A DNA stretch of 64,000 nucleotides from assembly GCA_965199665.1 (NCBI GenBank), contig OZ241208.1:744001-808000 (forward strand), in the 5' to 3' direction. This DNA comes from JAVVHH01 sp965199665 (GTDB taxonomy: Bacteria > Pseudomonadota > Alphaproteobacteria > Acetobacterales > Acetobacteraceae). A program made the translations under genes and the position numbers. The notes beneath the pieces were generated by a model, which worked only from the letters and a program-made list of their open reading frames with translations, was not told where the DNA came from and searched no databases. Below, piece by piece: positions 45,080-54,380 of this stretch (the first letter of the stretch is position 1; each line of letters opens with the position of its first letter).

Positions 45080-46882
45080 TCAGTGAGTGGACTGAACCTT
45101 CACGTAGCTGCCGGGGGCTGCTTCGATGACGGGGAGGGCGCGATCGCCGGGTTGCCGGGCCGGCACTTCCGTCCGGTCCTGCGCCAGGATCCAGCGTTGC
45201 CAATCGGGCCACCAACTACCGGCGATCTCGGTCGCCGAGGCCAGCCAAGACTCAGCATCCGGGGCGATCGTGTCGTTGGTCCAGTAGCTATACTTGCCGC
45301 CCTCGGGCGCGTTGACCACGCCGGCAATGTGCCCGCTCGCCGCGAGGGTGAAACGATTGGGCCCGCCGAGGAGCTGGGTGCCGCGATAGGTGCTCCGCCA
45401 CGGGGCGATGTGATCCTCGCGGGTCGATAAAAAATAGGCCGGAATCTTGACCCGGCTGAGGTCGATCGCCTCGCCCTTGAGCGATATCCCGCCGGGCTCG
45501 CACAACTTGTTCTGTTGATACATCTGCCGCAGGTAGAAACTGTGCATCGCCTTGGGCATGCGGGTGCTGTCACTGTTCCAATACAGCAAGTCGAACGGGA
45601 ACGGCTCCTTGCCGAGCAGGTAGTTGTTGACCACGAACGACCAGATCAGGTCGTTGGCGCGCAGCATGTTGAACGTGGACGCCATCTCGCTGCCATCCAG
45701 GAAGCCGCGCTTGTCCATCTTGTCTTCCAGCGCGCGGAGCTGCTCCTCGTCGATGAACACGCCGAGTTCGCCGGCTTCCGCGAAATCGGTCATGGTCACG
45801 AAGAAGGTCGCCGACTTGATCCGGTCGTCACCAACCGCGTCCATGTAGGCCAGCGAACTGGCCAGCAGCGTGCCGCCCAGGCAGTAGCCGATGGCGTTGA
45901 CCTCGCGCTCGCCGGTTGCCTGCTCGATCGCATCGAGCGCGCCGAGCAGTCCGTGGCCCATGTAGTCGTCGAAGTTGAGTTGCGCGAGGCGCTCGTCCGG
46001 GTTGACCCAGGAGATCATGAATACGGTGTGGCCCTGGCTCGTCGCCCAGCGTACGAAGCTGTTCTTGGGGCGCAGATCCAGGATGTAGAATTTGTTGATC
46101 CAGGGCGGCACGATCAGCAGCGGCCGCTTCAGCACCGTCTCCGTCATGGGGGCGTATTGGATCAACTGCATCACGTCGTTCTGGAACACGACCTGGCCGG
46201 GCGAGACGCCGATGTTCTCGCCGAGCCGGAAGGCTTCCGTGTCGGTCATCTTGATGCTGAGCTTGCCGCGTCCGCGCTCGAGATCGCCGAGCAGGTTGTT
46301 GAGCCCGCGCAGCAGGTTCTCGCCGCCGGTCTCCGCCGTCTTGCGCAGGACCTCCGGGTTGGTGAGCAGGAAGTTGCTGGGGCTCATCGCGTCGATGAAC
46401 TGCCGCGAATAGAAGTCGATCTTCTGCGCCGTTTTGGGCGGGAGGCCGTCCACGTGGCTCACCACGTCCTGCACGTAGCGGGCGGAGAGCAGGTAGGATT
46501 GCTTGATGAAGTCGAAGACCTCGTTCTCTTTCCAGGCGTCGTCCTTGAACCGCTTGTCCTTCGGGTCGGCCTCGATGACCGGTTTCTCCGTCTCGATGCC
46601 GAGCATGCGCCGGGTCGTGTTCTGCCAGAGGGTCATGTAGTCCTGCCAGAAGCCGATCTGCGCCTGGACCAGCGTGGCCGGGTTGCGCATGAGCTGCGCC
46701 GTCATCTCCATGAAGGCGTTGCCGACGTTCATCGGGTCCAGCTGCGGCAACTCCAGCGACTGCCGGTTCAGCCAGTCGCCCACGATGCGCTGCGATCGCT
46801 CGGCGATGTCGGCCATGGAGCGGGTGAGTTCGCTGGCGTCGGCGGGCTTGGGCGATTTGTCGGGAGCGGCGGAGTCGGCCAA
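45080..46882 (-). CDS. phaC: Class I poly(3-hydroxyalkanoate) synthase
   Basis: Polymerises 3-hydroxyacyl-CoA into storage granules. It has 600 residues, typical for class I. The lipase-like box is IGYCLGGTLLA with C334 as the nucleophile. The catalytic Asp and His lie in REDHIAPWRSTYRGTQ and SGHIAGVVN. The N-terminal domain (DIAERSQRIVGDWLNRQ, FWQDYMTLWQ) is the dimerisation and granule part. No phaA, phaB or phasin gene is adjacent. Divergent from the 46954 lipoprotein. Confidence 0.96.
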   Translation of the reverse strand: MADSAAPDKSPKPADASELTRSMADIAERSQRIVGDWLNRQSLELPQLDPMNVGNAFMEMTAQLMRNPATLVQAQIGFWQDYMTLWQNTTRRMLGIETEKPVIEADPKDKRFKDDAWKENEVFDFIKQSYLLSARYVQDVVSHVDGLPPKTAQKIDFYSRQFIDAMSPSNFLLTNPEVLRKTAETGGENLLRGLNNLLGDLERGRGKLSIKMTDTEAFRLGENIGVSPGQVVFQNDVMQLIQYAPMTETVLKRPLLIVPPWINKFYILDLRPKNSFVRWATSQGHTVFMISWVNPDERLAQLNFDDYMGHGLLGALDAIEQATGEREVNAIGYCLGGTLLASSLAYMDAVGDDRIKSATFFVTMTDFAEAGELGVFIDEEQLRALEDKMDKRGFLDGSEMASTFNMLRANDLIWSFVVNNYLLGKEPFPFDLLYWNSDSTRMPKAMHSFYLRQMYQQNKLCEPGGISLKGEAIDLSRVKIPAYFLSTREDHIAPWRSTYRGTQLLGGPNRFTLAASGHIAGVVNAPEGGKYSYWTNDTIAPDAESWLASATEIAGSWWPDWQRWILAQDRTEVPARQPGDRALPVIEAAPGSYVKVQSTH

Positions 46883-46953
46883 AGCGGGTGTCCTTTCCGG
46901 GAACGCGTTCGTCGCGCTATGAAGCGGCGAGGTGCACGTTGGATTCTTGTTTG

Positions 46954-47976
46954 ATGGGGACGTCTCGACAGTCGCAAGGTAACGGCCGCCCCTGGCGGCG
47001 ACAAGCGGCTGCCGTCGTCCTGTGTGCGGCCGTGCTGGCCGGCTGCACGGACCGGGTGCAGCAATTCTACGATAGCAAGCTGAGCCTGGATCAGCCGATC
47101 GATTGGTGGCACCAGCTCCAGGGCGGAACCATCGCCAGCGAGCGCCCGCCGCCCCCCGGCATCACCGATCCGTATCCCAACCTGGCCACCGTGCCGGCCA
47201 AGCCGGTGCCGACCGATCCGGCCGTCCGCAGCGGGCTCACCGCGCAGCTCGCCGCCCAGCGCGACCGTGCCCGCTTGATGGCCGCGCAGGACCCGGTGGT
47301 GTTCTCCGCCGCCCCCACGCCCGCCGCCGCCGTGCCGCCCCGCGCGGCCACCCCGACCGCGGCCCCAGCCGCCGGATCGGCCCCGAGCGCCACCGCAACC
47401 GTCCCCGCCCCCGCCCCCGCCCCGGCCCCGGCCGACAGCGACACGTCCACCATGGTGCTCGACGCCGCCAGCACGCCGGCCGCCCCGCCCGCGCGCGCCG
47501 CCCGCGCCGCCCCGGCCACCCCCGCCGTGTCCGACCCGACCGCGCCGGCCGCGTTCCGCAACCCGCCGCCCAGCTCCGGCCCGGTGACGAGCGCGCCCAT
47601 CCCGGCACTACCCACCGCCGCGCCGCCGCTACCGAACCTGCCCGGCCTGCCGACGACGGAAGCTGCCCCCGTGGTCGCGCGCGCCCGGCCGGCAGCCGCG
47701 TTCCGGTTCGAGCCCGGTTCCTCCGCGCTGCCCGAAACGGCCGCCACTGCGTTGCGCGACCTCGCCGCCCGATCTGCGGGCGGGCCGATCGCCATCACCG
47801 CGGGCGGCGACGCGACCTCCAAGGCGCCCGCCGCCCAGGGGGCCGCCCTGCCGCTGGCGCTGCGCCGGACCGGCGCGATGTCCGCCGCGCTGATCGCCGC
47901 GGGGGTGTCCAGCAGCGCCATCCGCGTCGAAGCCGTCGCCTCGGGTCGCGACGCCAGCGCGCGTCTGGTAAACTGA
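46954..47976 (+). CDS. Lipoprotein with Ala/Pro-rich linker and OmpA-like end
   Basis: A 340-residue outer-membrane lipoprotein: MGTSRQ..AAVVLCAAVLAGCTDRV gives the lipobox Cys at 31. Residues ~95-220 are an Ala/Pro-rich low-complexity linker, visible as CCCCGC-type runs in the DNA. The C-terminal ~90 residues (FRFEPGSSALPETAATALRD and AMSAALIAAGVSSSAIRVEA) resemble an OmpA-like peptidoglycan-binding domain, though I do not see every conserved residue. It may tether the outer membrane to the wall. Confidence 0.75.
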   Translation: MGTSRQSQGNGRPWRRQAAAVVLCAAVLAGCTDRVQQFYDSKLSLDQPIDWWHQLQGGTIASERPPPPGITDPYPNLATVPAKPVPTDPAVRSGLTAQLAAQRDRARLMAAQDPVVFSAAPTPAAAVPPRAATPTAAPAAGSAPSATATVPAPAPAPAPADSDTSTMVLDAASTPAAPPARAARAAPATPAVSDPTAPAAFRNPPPSSGPVTSAPIPALPTAAPPLPNLPGLPTTEAAPVVARARPAAAFRFEPGSSALPETAATALRDLAARSAGGPIAITAGGDATSKAPAAQGAALPLALRRTGAMSAALIAAGVSSSAIRVEAVASGRDASARLVN

Positions 47977-48012
47977 TCCCGTCCCCGTCCCATCCCAGAT
48001 GAGCCAAGCCCG

Positions 48013-49221
48013 ATGAGCCAAGAGTTCCATCGCATCCGCCGCATGCCGCCCTACGTCTTCGCCGAGGTGAACGACGCCAAGGCCCGCGCGCGCGCCGCCG
48101 GCGAGGACATCATCGATCTCGGCATGGGCAACCCCGATGGCGGCACCCCGCCGCACATCGTGGCCAAGCTCGTCGAGGCCGTGCAGGACCCGCGGACCCA
48201 TCGCTACTCGACGAGCAAGGGGATCCCCGGGCTGCGCCGCGCCCTGGCCGCCTATTACGAGCGCCGGTTCGACGTCGCGCTTAACCCCGATACGGAGGTG
48301 GTCGCCACCCTCGGCTCCAAGGAAGGCCTCGCCAACCTCGCCGCCGCCATCACCAGCCCGGGCGACACCATCCTGGTGCCCAACCCGTCCTACCCGATCC
48401 ACCAGTTCGGCTTCATCATCGCCGGCGCCTCCGTGCGGAGCATCCCCGCGACGCCGGATGCCGCGATGCTGCGCGCGCTGGACGCCGCGGTGCGGCACAG
48501 CGTGCCCAAGCCGACCGCGCTGATCGTCAACTTCCCGTCCAACCCCACGGCCTATCTGGCCGACCTCGATTTCTACCGCGAGATCGTCGCCTTCTGCCGC
48601 AAGCACGAGATCTACATTCTTTCCGACCTCGCCTATGCCGAGATCTATTTCGGCGACAACGCGCCGCCCTCACTGCTGCAGGTGCCGGGCGCGAAGGACA
48701 TCGCAGTGGAATTCACCTCCTTGTCCAAGACATATTCCATGCCGGGCTGGCGCATGGGGTTCGCGGCCGGCAATGCCCGGCTGATCAGCGCCCTGACGCG
48801 GATGAAATCCTACCTCGACTACGGCGCCTTCACGCCCATCCAGGTCGCCGCCACCGCCGCGCTCAACGGGCCGCAGGACTGCGTCGCCGAGATGCGCGCC
48901 CTGTATCGCGAGCGGCGGGACGTGCTGGTGCAGGGGCTCAACGCCGCCGGGTGGGCGGTGCCGAGCCCGGAAGGCTCCATGTTCGCGTGGGCGCCGATCC
49001 CGCCGCGCTACGCTGAGCTCGGCAGCATCGGCTTCTCCAAGCTGCTGCTGTCGCGCGCCAAGGTGGCCGTCGCGCCCGGCATCGGCTTCGGCGAGCACGG
49101 CGACAGCCATGTCCGCATCGCGCTGGTCGAGAACACGCACCGGTTGCGCCAGGCCGTGCGCAACATCAAGGGCTTCCTGCAGTCCGAGACCAACGCCGCC
49201 GCGCTCGAAGAAGTCGGATGA
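48013..49221 (+). CDS. Class I/II aminotransferase, AlaC-like
   Basis: A 402-residue PLP enzyme. The PLP lysine is in TSLSKTYSMPGWRMGFAAG. The family core PNPSYPIHQFGFIIAGA, NFPSNPTAYLADLDFYR and LSDLAYAEIYFG is clear. Similarity is highest to AlaC (alanine synthesis) and to proteins named LL-diaminopimelate aminotransferase; the two cannot be separated by sight. Its stop overlaps the hom ATG (ATGA), a linkage that favours an amino-acid biosynthetic role. Confidence 0.9.
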   Translation: MSQEFHRIRRMPPYVFAEVNDAKARARAAGEDIIDLGMGNPDGGTPPHIVAKLVEAVQDPRTHRYSTSKGIPGLRRALAAYYERRFDVALNPDTEVVATLGSKEGLANLAAAITSPGDTILVPNPSYPIHQFGFIIAGASVRSIPATPDAAMLRALDAAVRHSVPKPTALIVNFPSNPTAYLADLDFYREIVAFCRKHEIYILSDLAYAEIYFGDNAPPSLLQVPGAKDIAVEFTSLSKTYSMPGWRMGFAAGNARLISALTRMKSYLDYGAFTPIQVAATAALNGPQDCVAEMRALYRERRDVLVQGLNAAGWAVPSPEGSMFAWAPIPPRYAELGSIGFSKLLLSRAKVAVAPGIGFGEHGDSHVRIALVENTHRLRQAVRNIKGFLQSETNAAALEEVG

Positions 49222-50513
49222 CGGCGCCGCTTTCCGTCGGCGTCGCCGGGCTGGGCACGGTCGGCACGGGCGTGCTGCGCCTGTTGCACGACAATGCCGC
49301 TTTGATCGAAGCGCGCGCCGGCCGGCCGATCCGCGCGGTCGCCGTCTCCGCCCGCGACCGCGCGCGCGACCGCGGGCTCCCGCTCGCCGGCCTGACCTGG
49401 CACGACGATCCGCTCGCCCTGGCGCAGGACCCGGCGGTCGACGTCGTCGTCGAGCTGATCGGCGGTAGCGACGGCCCGGCGCGCGCCCTGGTGGAAGCCG
49501 CGCTGGACGCCGGCCGCCCGGTGGTGACCGCCAACAAGGCGCTGCTGGCCGTGCATGGCGGCGCGCTAGCCGAGCGGGCGGAACGGCGCGGCGCCTCCAT
49601 CGGATTCGAGGCGGCGGTGGCCGGCGGCATCCCCGTGATCAAGGCGCTGCGCGAGGGCCTGGCCGGCAACCGGTTCGACCGCGTCGCCGGCATCCTCAAC
49701 GGCACCTGCAACTACATCCTGACCGCGATGGCCGCCCACGGTCACGACTTCGCCGACGTGTTGGCCGACGCGCAGCGCCTCGGCTACGCGGAGGCCGACC
49801 CGTCCTTCGACGTCGACGGCATCGACGCAGCCCACAAACTGGCCATCCTGGCCGCCATCGCCTTCAACCGCCCGGTCGACTTCGCGGCGGTGCACGTCGA
49901 GGGCATCCGCGCCGTCTCCGCCATCGACATCGCGTTCGCCCGCGACCTCGGCTTCCGCATCAAGCTGCTCGGCATCGCCCGCCGCACGGCCGGCGGCGCG
50001 ATCGAGACCCGGGTGCATCCGTGCCTGGTGCCGCAAAGCAATCCGCTCGCCCATGTGGACGGGGTGTTCAACGCCGTCGTCGCCGAGGGCGATGCGGCCG
50101 GACGGATCACATTGGAGGGCAGGGGGGCCGGCGCCGGGCCGACTGCCAGCGCCGTGATCGCCGACCTGATCGACGTTGCGCGCGGCCGCACCGCGCCGGT
50201 CTGGGGAACGGCCGGAGCCGGGTTGGCGACGATGCCTTCCGCGCCGATCGACGAGCACCAGGGCGCCTATTATCTCCGGCTCACCGTGCTGGATCGACCC
50301 GGCGTCATCGCCGACGTCGCCGCCGCGCTGCGCGATGCCGGGGTCAGCCTGGCCAGCATGCTGCAGCGCGGCCGGGCGCCGGCCGAAGCCGTGCCGGTCG
50401 TGCTGGTCACCCACGAGACGACCGAAGCCGCCATGCGCGCCGCCCTTCGCCAGATCGAGCGAAGCGACGCGGTGCTCGAGCCGCCGGCCCTGATCCGTAT
50501 CGAACCCGCATAG
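49218..50513 (+). CDS. hom: Homoserine dehydrogenase
   Basis: Reduces aspartate semialdehyde to homoserine, the branch to threonine and methionine. It has 431 residues. The NAD(P) site is VAGLGTVGTGVLRLL; the catalytic region is YILTAMAAHGHDFADVLADA and EADPSFDVDGIDAAHKLAIL. A C-terminal ACT domain (VLDRPGVIADVAAALRDAGV) suggests feedback by an amino acid, as in threonine-inhibited enzymes. It is coupled to the aminotransferase before it and lies 11 bp before glpX. Confidence 0.96.
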   Translation: MTAPLSVGVAGLGTVGTGVLRLLHDNAALIEARAGRPIRAVAVSARDRARDRGLPLAGLTWHDDPLALAQDPAVDVVVELIGGSDGPARALVEAALDAGRPVVTANKALLAVHGGALAERAERRGASIGFEAAVAGGIPVIKALREGLAGNRFDRVAGILNGTCNYILTAMAAHGHDFADVLADAQRLGYAEADPSFDVDGIDAAHKLAILAAIAFNRPVDFAAVHVEGIRAVSAIDIAFARDLGFRIKLLGIARRTAGGAIETRVHPCLVPQSNPLAHVDGVFNAVVAEGDAAGRITLEGRGAGAGPTASAVIADLIDVARGRTAPVWGTAGAGLATMPSAPIDEHQGAYYLRLTVLDRPGVIADVAAALRDAGVSLASMLQRGRAPAEAVPVVLVTHETTEAAMRAALRQIERSDAVLEPPALIRIEPA

Positions 50514-50524
50514 GAAAGTCACCG

Positions 50525-51517
50525 ATGAGCTACGCCACCGTGCCGACCGAGATCGCGTCGGACCGCAACCTCGCCCTCGAGCTCGTCCGCGTGACGGAAG
50601 CCGCCGCCCTGGCCGCCTCGCGCTGGATGGGCCGCGGCAAGAAGAACGAGGCCGACGGCGCCGCCGTGGAGGCCATGCGCCGCGCCTTCGACAGCGTCGC
50701 CATCGACGGCACCGTGGTGATTGGCGAGGGCGAGATGGACGAAGCGCCGATGCTCTACATCGGCGAGACCGTCGGCGCCGGGGGCCCGGCGATGGACATC
50801 GCGGTCGATCCGCTCGAGGGCACCAGCCTGACCGCCAAGGGATCGGCCAACGCGCTGGCCGTCGTCGCACTGGCCGAGAAGGGCAATTTCTTGCACGCGC
50901 CGGACATCTACATGCAGAAGATCGCCGTCGGCGGCGGCCTGCCGGAGGGGGTGGTCGACCTCGACGCCTCCATGAGCGAGAACCTCCGCAACCTGGCGCG
51001 CGCCAAGAAGGTCGACATTGGCGACCTCGTGGTCTGCATGCTCGAGCGCGACCGGCATGCCGAGCTGCTCGCCGGGTGCCGCGAGGCCGGCGCTCGCTGC
51101 ATGCTGCTGTCGGATGGCGACGTGGCCGGCGTGATCGCCGCCGCGCTGCCCGAAGGCGGCGTGGATCTGTACGTCGGCTCCGGCGGTGCGCCGGAAGGCG
51201 TGCTCGCGGCGGCGGCGCTGCGCTGCATCGGCGGCCAGATGCAGGGCCGCCTCATGTACGAGGATGACGACCAGATCGCCCGCGCCCGCTCGATGGGCAT
51301 CACGGACCCCAAGTATAAGTATAGCGTCGAGGAGATGGCGCGCGGCAACGTCGTCTTCGCCGCCACCGGGGTCACCTCCGGCGCCCTGCTCAAGGGAGTC
51401 CGCCGCTTCGGTGGCGGCGGCTTCACCCACTCCATGGTCATGCGCAGCAAGTCGGGCACCGTCCGTTACATCGAGGCGCACCACAACTTCGATACCAAGA
51501 CCTGGCAGCCCGAGTAG
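50525..51517 (+). CDS. glpX: Fructose-1,6-bisphosphatase class II
   Basis: A gluconeogenic phosphatase of 330 residues. The metal and phosphate motif is IAVDPLEGTSLTAKGSANAL, preceded by VVIGEGEMDEAPML. The later GGAPEGVLAAAALRCIGGQM is standard. The ATG at 50525 follows AGGAAAGTCACC. Third gene of alaC-like/hom/glpX, an order seen in other alphaproteobacteria. Confidence 0.96.
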   Translation: MSYATVPTEIASDRNLALELVRVTEAAALAASRWMGRGKKNEADGAAVEAMRRAFDSVAIDGTVVIGEGEMDEAPMLYIGETVGAGGPAMDIAVDPLEGTSLTAKGSANALAVVALAEKGNFLHAPDIYMQKIAVGGGLPEGVVDLDASMSENLRNLARAKKVDIGDLVVCMLERDRHAELLAGCREAGARCMLLSDGDVAGVIAAALPEGGVDLYVGSGGAPEGVLAAAALRCIGGQMQGRLMYEDDDQIARARSMGITDPKYKYSVEEMARGNVVFAATGVTSGALLKGVRRFGGGGFTHSMVMRSKSGTVRYIEAHHNFDTKTWQPE

Positions 51518-52426
51518 TCAGGCCTCTTCGGCCGTGTAGCCCGCCCGGGGGAGGTGGACGTGAACCGTTCCGACCTCGGGCGCCTCGTGCCGTAGGATGA
51601 TCTCCGTCGCGTCGGCCGCCACCAGCCTGCCGCAGATCGGGACGTCCTGCATGTCGTCCATGCGGACCGCCACCGGCTGACCCGGCCGTAGCCCGGTCGG
51701 GTCGCCCCCGGCCGCGATCCGCGGGACCTCCGGTTCCGACCGCCGGGCCAACGCCAGCGCGTCGGCCTCGCTGAGCTCCGACCGGTCCCCGTGCCCGAGC
51801 GCCGCGACCCGCTCCATCCAGGGCAGCAGCGGCGCGAGCAGGACCATCGCCTCGGCCGCCGGTCCGCCATTCTGCCGCAGGAACCAGAGCGTGTGATAGC
51901 AGGCCAGGTCCGCCGCCGAGGCCGCGTCGCCGCCGAGGAAGCGCTTGCCCGCCAGCATGTCGGCGAGCCCCGTCATCGCGGCGCTCATCCGTTGCAGGTT
52001 GGCCGGGCGCGCGGCCACGGAGGCGTCCTTGCTGAAATCCGTCCCCATCAGCACCTTGCGCTCCTCGATGAATCCCGCCGGGATCTGGTCGCCCATCAGG
52101 CTGGTGGCGATGCGCGCGGCGGTGAGGAACGTCGTCGCTTCCCACCAGGCGGCCACGGCGTCGCACAGCCCGGCGCCTTGTGGATACAGCGTCGGCGCCG
52201 GCTGCCGCCGCTCGATCTCGCGCAGGATCAGCACCGTGTCGCAGTAGACGTCCGCCCCGATTTGCAGCACGGGCGCCCGGCGGTAGCCGGCGGTCAGCGG
52301 CAGCAGCATCGGTTTGGGCAGCTGCATGGGCGTTTGCACCGATTGCCAGGCCGCCCCCTTGATCCCGAAGGCGAGACGCACCTTTTCGCTGAATGGTGAG
52401 AAATCATAGTGATGCAGCACGAACAT
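51518..52426 (-). CDS. Glutathione S-transferase family protein
   Basis: A 302-residue protein. The N-terminal ~80 residues form a thioredoxin-like GST domain (FVLHHYDFSPFSEKVRLAFG; APVLQIGADVYCDTVLILRE). The helical second domain follows, and about 90 extra residues at the C-terminus (MDDMQDVPICGRLVAADATE, a beta-rich segment) make it longer than simple GSTs. The catalytic residue may be the Ser in FSPFSE. Substrate unknown. It is convergent with glpX and divergent from recJ. Confidence 0.82.
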   Translation of the reverse strand: MFVLHHYDFSPFSEKVRLAFGIKGAAWQSVQTPMQLPKPMLLPLTAGYRRAPVLQIGADVYCDTVLILREIERRQPAPTLYPQGAGLCDAVAAWWEATTFLTAARIATSLMGDQIPAGFIEERKVLMGTDFSKDASVAARPANLQRMSAAMTGLADMLAGKRFLGGDAASAADLACYHTLWFLRQNGGPAAEAMVLLAPLLPWMERVAALGHGDRSELSEADALALARRSEPEVPRIAAGGDPTGLRPGQPVAVRMDDMQDVPICGRLVAADATEIILRHEAPEVGTVHVHLPRAGYTAEEA

Positions 52427-52548
52427 GAAGTGGCGTCCTTCCTCGGTTGCTCCAACGCTATCGCTGGCGCCCGGCGACGCAAGCAGGCTGGCCGCGACTC
52501 CGTCCGGCCGCCTAGGGTCGCTTCCCTCATGACAGCGCGCCGCCAGCC

Positions 52549-54297
52549 TTGAACCTCGATCGGAGCCTCACCGGGCGCCGCTGGGTGCTGCGCAGCGGCG
52601 ACGACCGGGTCGCCCTCGGCATGGCCCAACGCCTCGGCCTGCCGGAGGTGGTCGGCCGCTTGCTGGCCGGGCGCGGCGTCGACCCGGCGGCGGCGGAACA
52701 CTTCCTGCAGCCCACGTTGCGCGCCCTGATGCCCGATCCCTCCACCCTGGCCGGGATGGACGCTGCCGCGGACCGCCTCGCACACGCCGTGCGCGCCGGC
52801 GAGACGGTGGCGGTGTTCGGCGATTACGACGTGGACGGGGCCTGCAGCGCCGCGATCGTCACGCTGCTGCTGCGCGGGCTCGGCTGCCCCGTCCTGACCC
52901 ACGTGCCGGACCGCATGCGCGAGGGCTACGGGCCGAACGCGCCGGCCTTGCTCGGGCTGGTAGCGCAGGGCGCCACGCTGATCGTCTGCGTCGATTGCGG
53001 CACCGCTGCCGCCCCCGCGCTTGCCGCCGTCGCCGGGTTGGCCGACGTGGTCGTGCTGGACCACCACGCGACGGACGGACCGCCGCCGCCGGTGCTGGCC
53101 ACCGTCAATCCGAACCGCCTCGATTGCGGCTCCGGCCTCGGCGCCTGCTGCGCCGCCGCGATCGCGTTCATGGCCGCCATCGCCACGCTACGGGCGCTGC
53201 GTCGCGCCGGCTTCTTCGCGACCCGGCCCGAGCCCGACCTGCGCGAGCTGCTCGACCTCGTGGCGCTGGCCACCGTCTGCGACGTGATGCCGCTGCAAGG
53301 CCTCAATCGCGCCTTCGTCGCCCAGGGCCTGCGCGTCATGGCCCGGCGCGCCCGCCCCGGCATCGCTGCCCTGCTGGAGGCCGCCTCGGCCAACGGACTA
53401 CCCACCGCCATGACCTGCGGTTTCGCGCTGGGCCCGCGCATCAACGCCGCCGGGCGGATCAGCGATTCGAGCCTCGGCCTCCGCCTGCTGCTCTGCGACG
53501 ACCCGGTGGAAGCCCGCCTGCTCGCCACCCAGCTCGACAGCACCAACCGCGACCGGCAGGAAGTCGAGGCCGCGATGATGGACGACGCGATCGCGCAGGC
53601 GGAGGCGCAGGCCCGCGCCGGCCGCGCCGCGCTCCTGATCGCCGGCGCGGGGTGGCATCCGGGCGTGGTCGGCATCGTCGCCGGCCGGCTCAAGGAGCGG
53701 TTGAACCGCCCCGTCTGCGTTGCCGCGCTGGCCGACGGCACGGCCAAGGGCAGCGGGCGCTCCGTCGCCGGCGTCGATCTCGGCGCGGCGGTGATGGCGG
53801 CGCGGCAGGCCGGGCTGTTGAGCGCAGGCGGCGGGCACCGCATGGCGGCCGGGTTCACCCTGCCGGCCGATCGCGTGCCGGCCTTTCACGATTTCCTGGA
53901 CGACCGCCTGTCTCACGCCGCTTCGCTGCCAGCGCGCGCCGACCTCGCCGTGGAGGGGTCGCTCGCCGTCGGCGGCGCCACCGTCGACTTGGCGCAGCAT
54001 CTCGGCCGGTTGTCCCCATTCGGCAACGGCAACGAGGAGCCCGCCTTCGTTCTCCACCGCGCCGCCGTGCTGCGAGCCGAGCGTATCGGCCGCGAGGCCG
54101 GCACCATCCGCGCCTGGCTCACCGGCGAGGATGGCGGACGGCTGAAGGCATTGATGTTCCGCGCCGCCGACGGCCCGGTCGAGACCGCCCTGATGTCCCG
54201 CGGCGGCCCGCTGCACCTTGCCGGCCATCTCCGCGCCGAAGAGTGGAACGGCGCGGTCACCGCGAGCTTCTTCATCACGGACGCCGCCGCCGCGTGA
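52549..54297 (+). CDS. recJ: Single-stranded-DNA exonuclease RecJ
   Basis: A 5'-3' single-strand exonuclease for recombination and mismatch repair. It has 582 residues from a TTG start. The DHH-family motifs are FGDYDVDGACSAAIV, VCVDCGTA and VVLDHHATDGP. The DHHA1 half has GRSVAGVDLGAAVMAARQAG and SAGGGHRMAAGFTLP. Fourth member of the alaC-hom-glpX-recJ neighbourhood, separated by the inverted GST gene. Confidence 0.96.
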   Translation: MNLDRSLTGRRWVLRSGDDRVALGMAQRLGLPEVVGRLLAGRGVDPAAAEHFLQPTLRALMPDPSTLAGMDAAADRLAHAVRAGETVAVFGDYDVDGACSAAIVTLLLRGLGCPVLTHVPDRMREGYGPNAPALLGLVAQGATLIVCVDCGTAAAPALAAVAGLADVVVLDHHATDGPPPPVLATVNPNRLDCGSGLGACCAAAIAFMAAIATLRALRRAGFFATRPEPDLRELLDLVALATVCDVMPLQGLNRAFVAQGLRVMARRARPGIAALLEAASANGLPTAMTCGFALGPRINAAGRISDSSLGLRLLLCDDPVEARLLATQLDSTNRDRQEVEAAMMDDAIAQAEAQARAGRAALLIAGAGWHPGVVGIVAGRLKERLNRPVCVAALADGTAKGSGRSVAGVDLGAAVMAARQAGLLSAGGGHRMAAGFTLPADRVPAFHDFLDDRLSHAASLPARADLAVEGSLAVGGATVDLAQHLGRLSPFGNGNEEPAFVLHRAAVLRAERIGREAGTIRAWLTGEDGGRLKALMFRAADGPVETALMSRGGPLHLAGHLRAEEWNGAVTASFFITDAAAA

Positions 54298-54380
54298 TCG
54301 TGGAGCGATTGTCACGGAACTAACCTGTTCTTGATCGGCCCTCCCTCCTAGGAGGGGCGCGTCAGTTCAGGGGTTCTCCA

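Noticed and set aside
45515..46954. A 479-codon frame antisense to phaC
   Set aside because: Low-complexity Val/Arg/Gln-rich product; high-GC codon bias of phaC explains it.
47340..47520. CCCCGC-type short repeats as a possible tandem repeat or CRISPR
   Set aside because: They encode an Ala/Pro-rich linker in one lipoprotein; spacing is irregular and there are no spacers.
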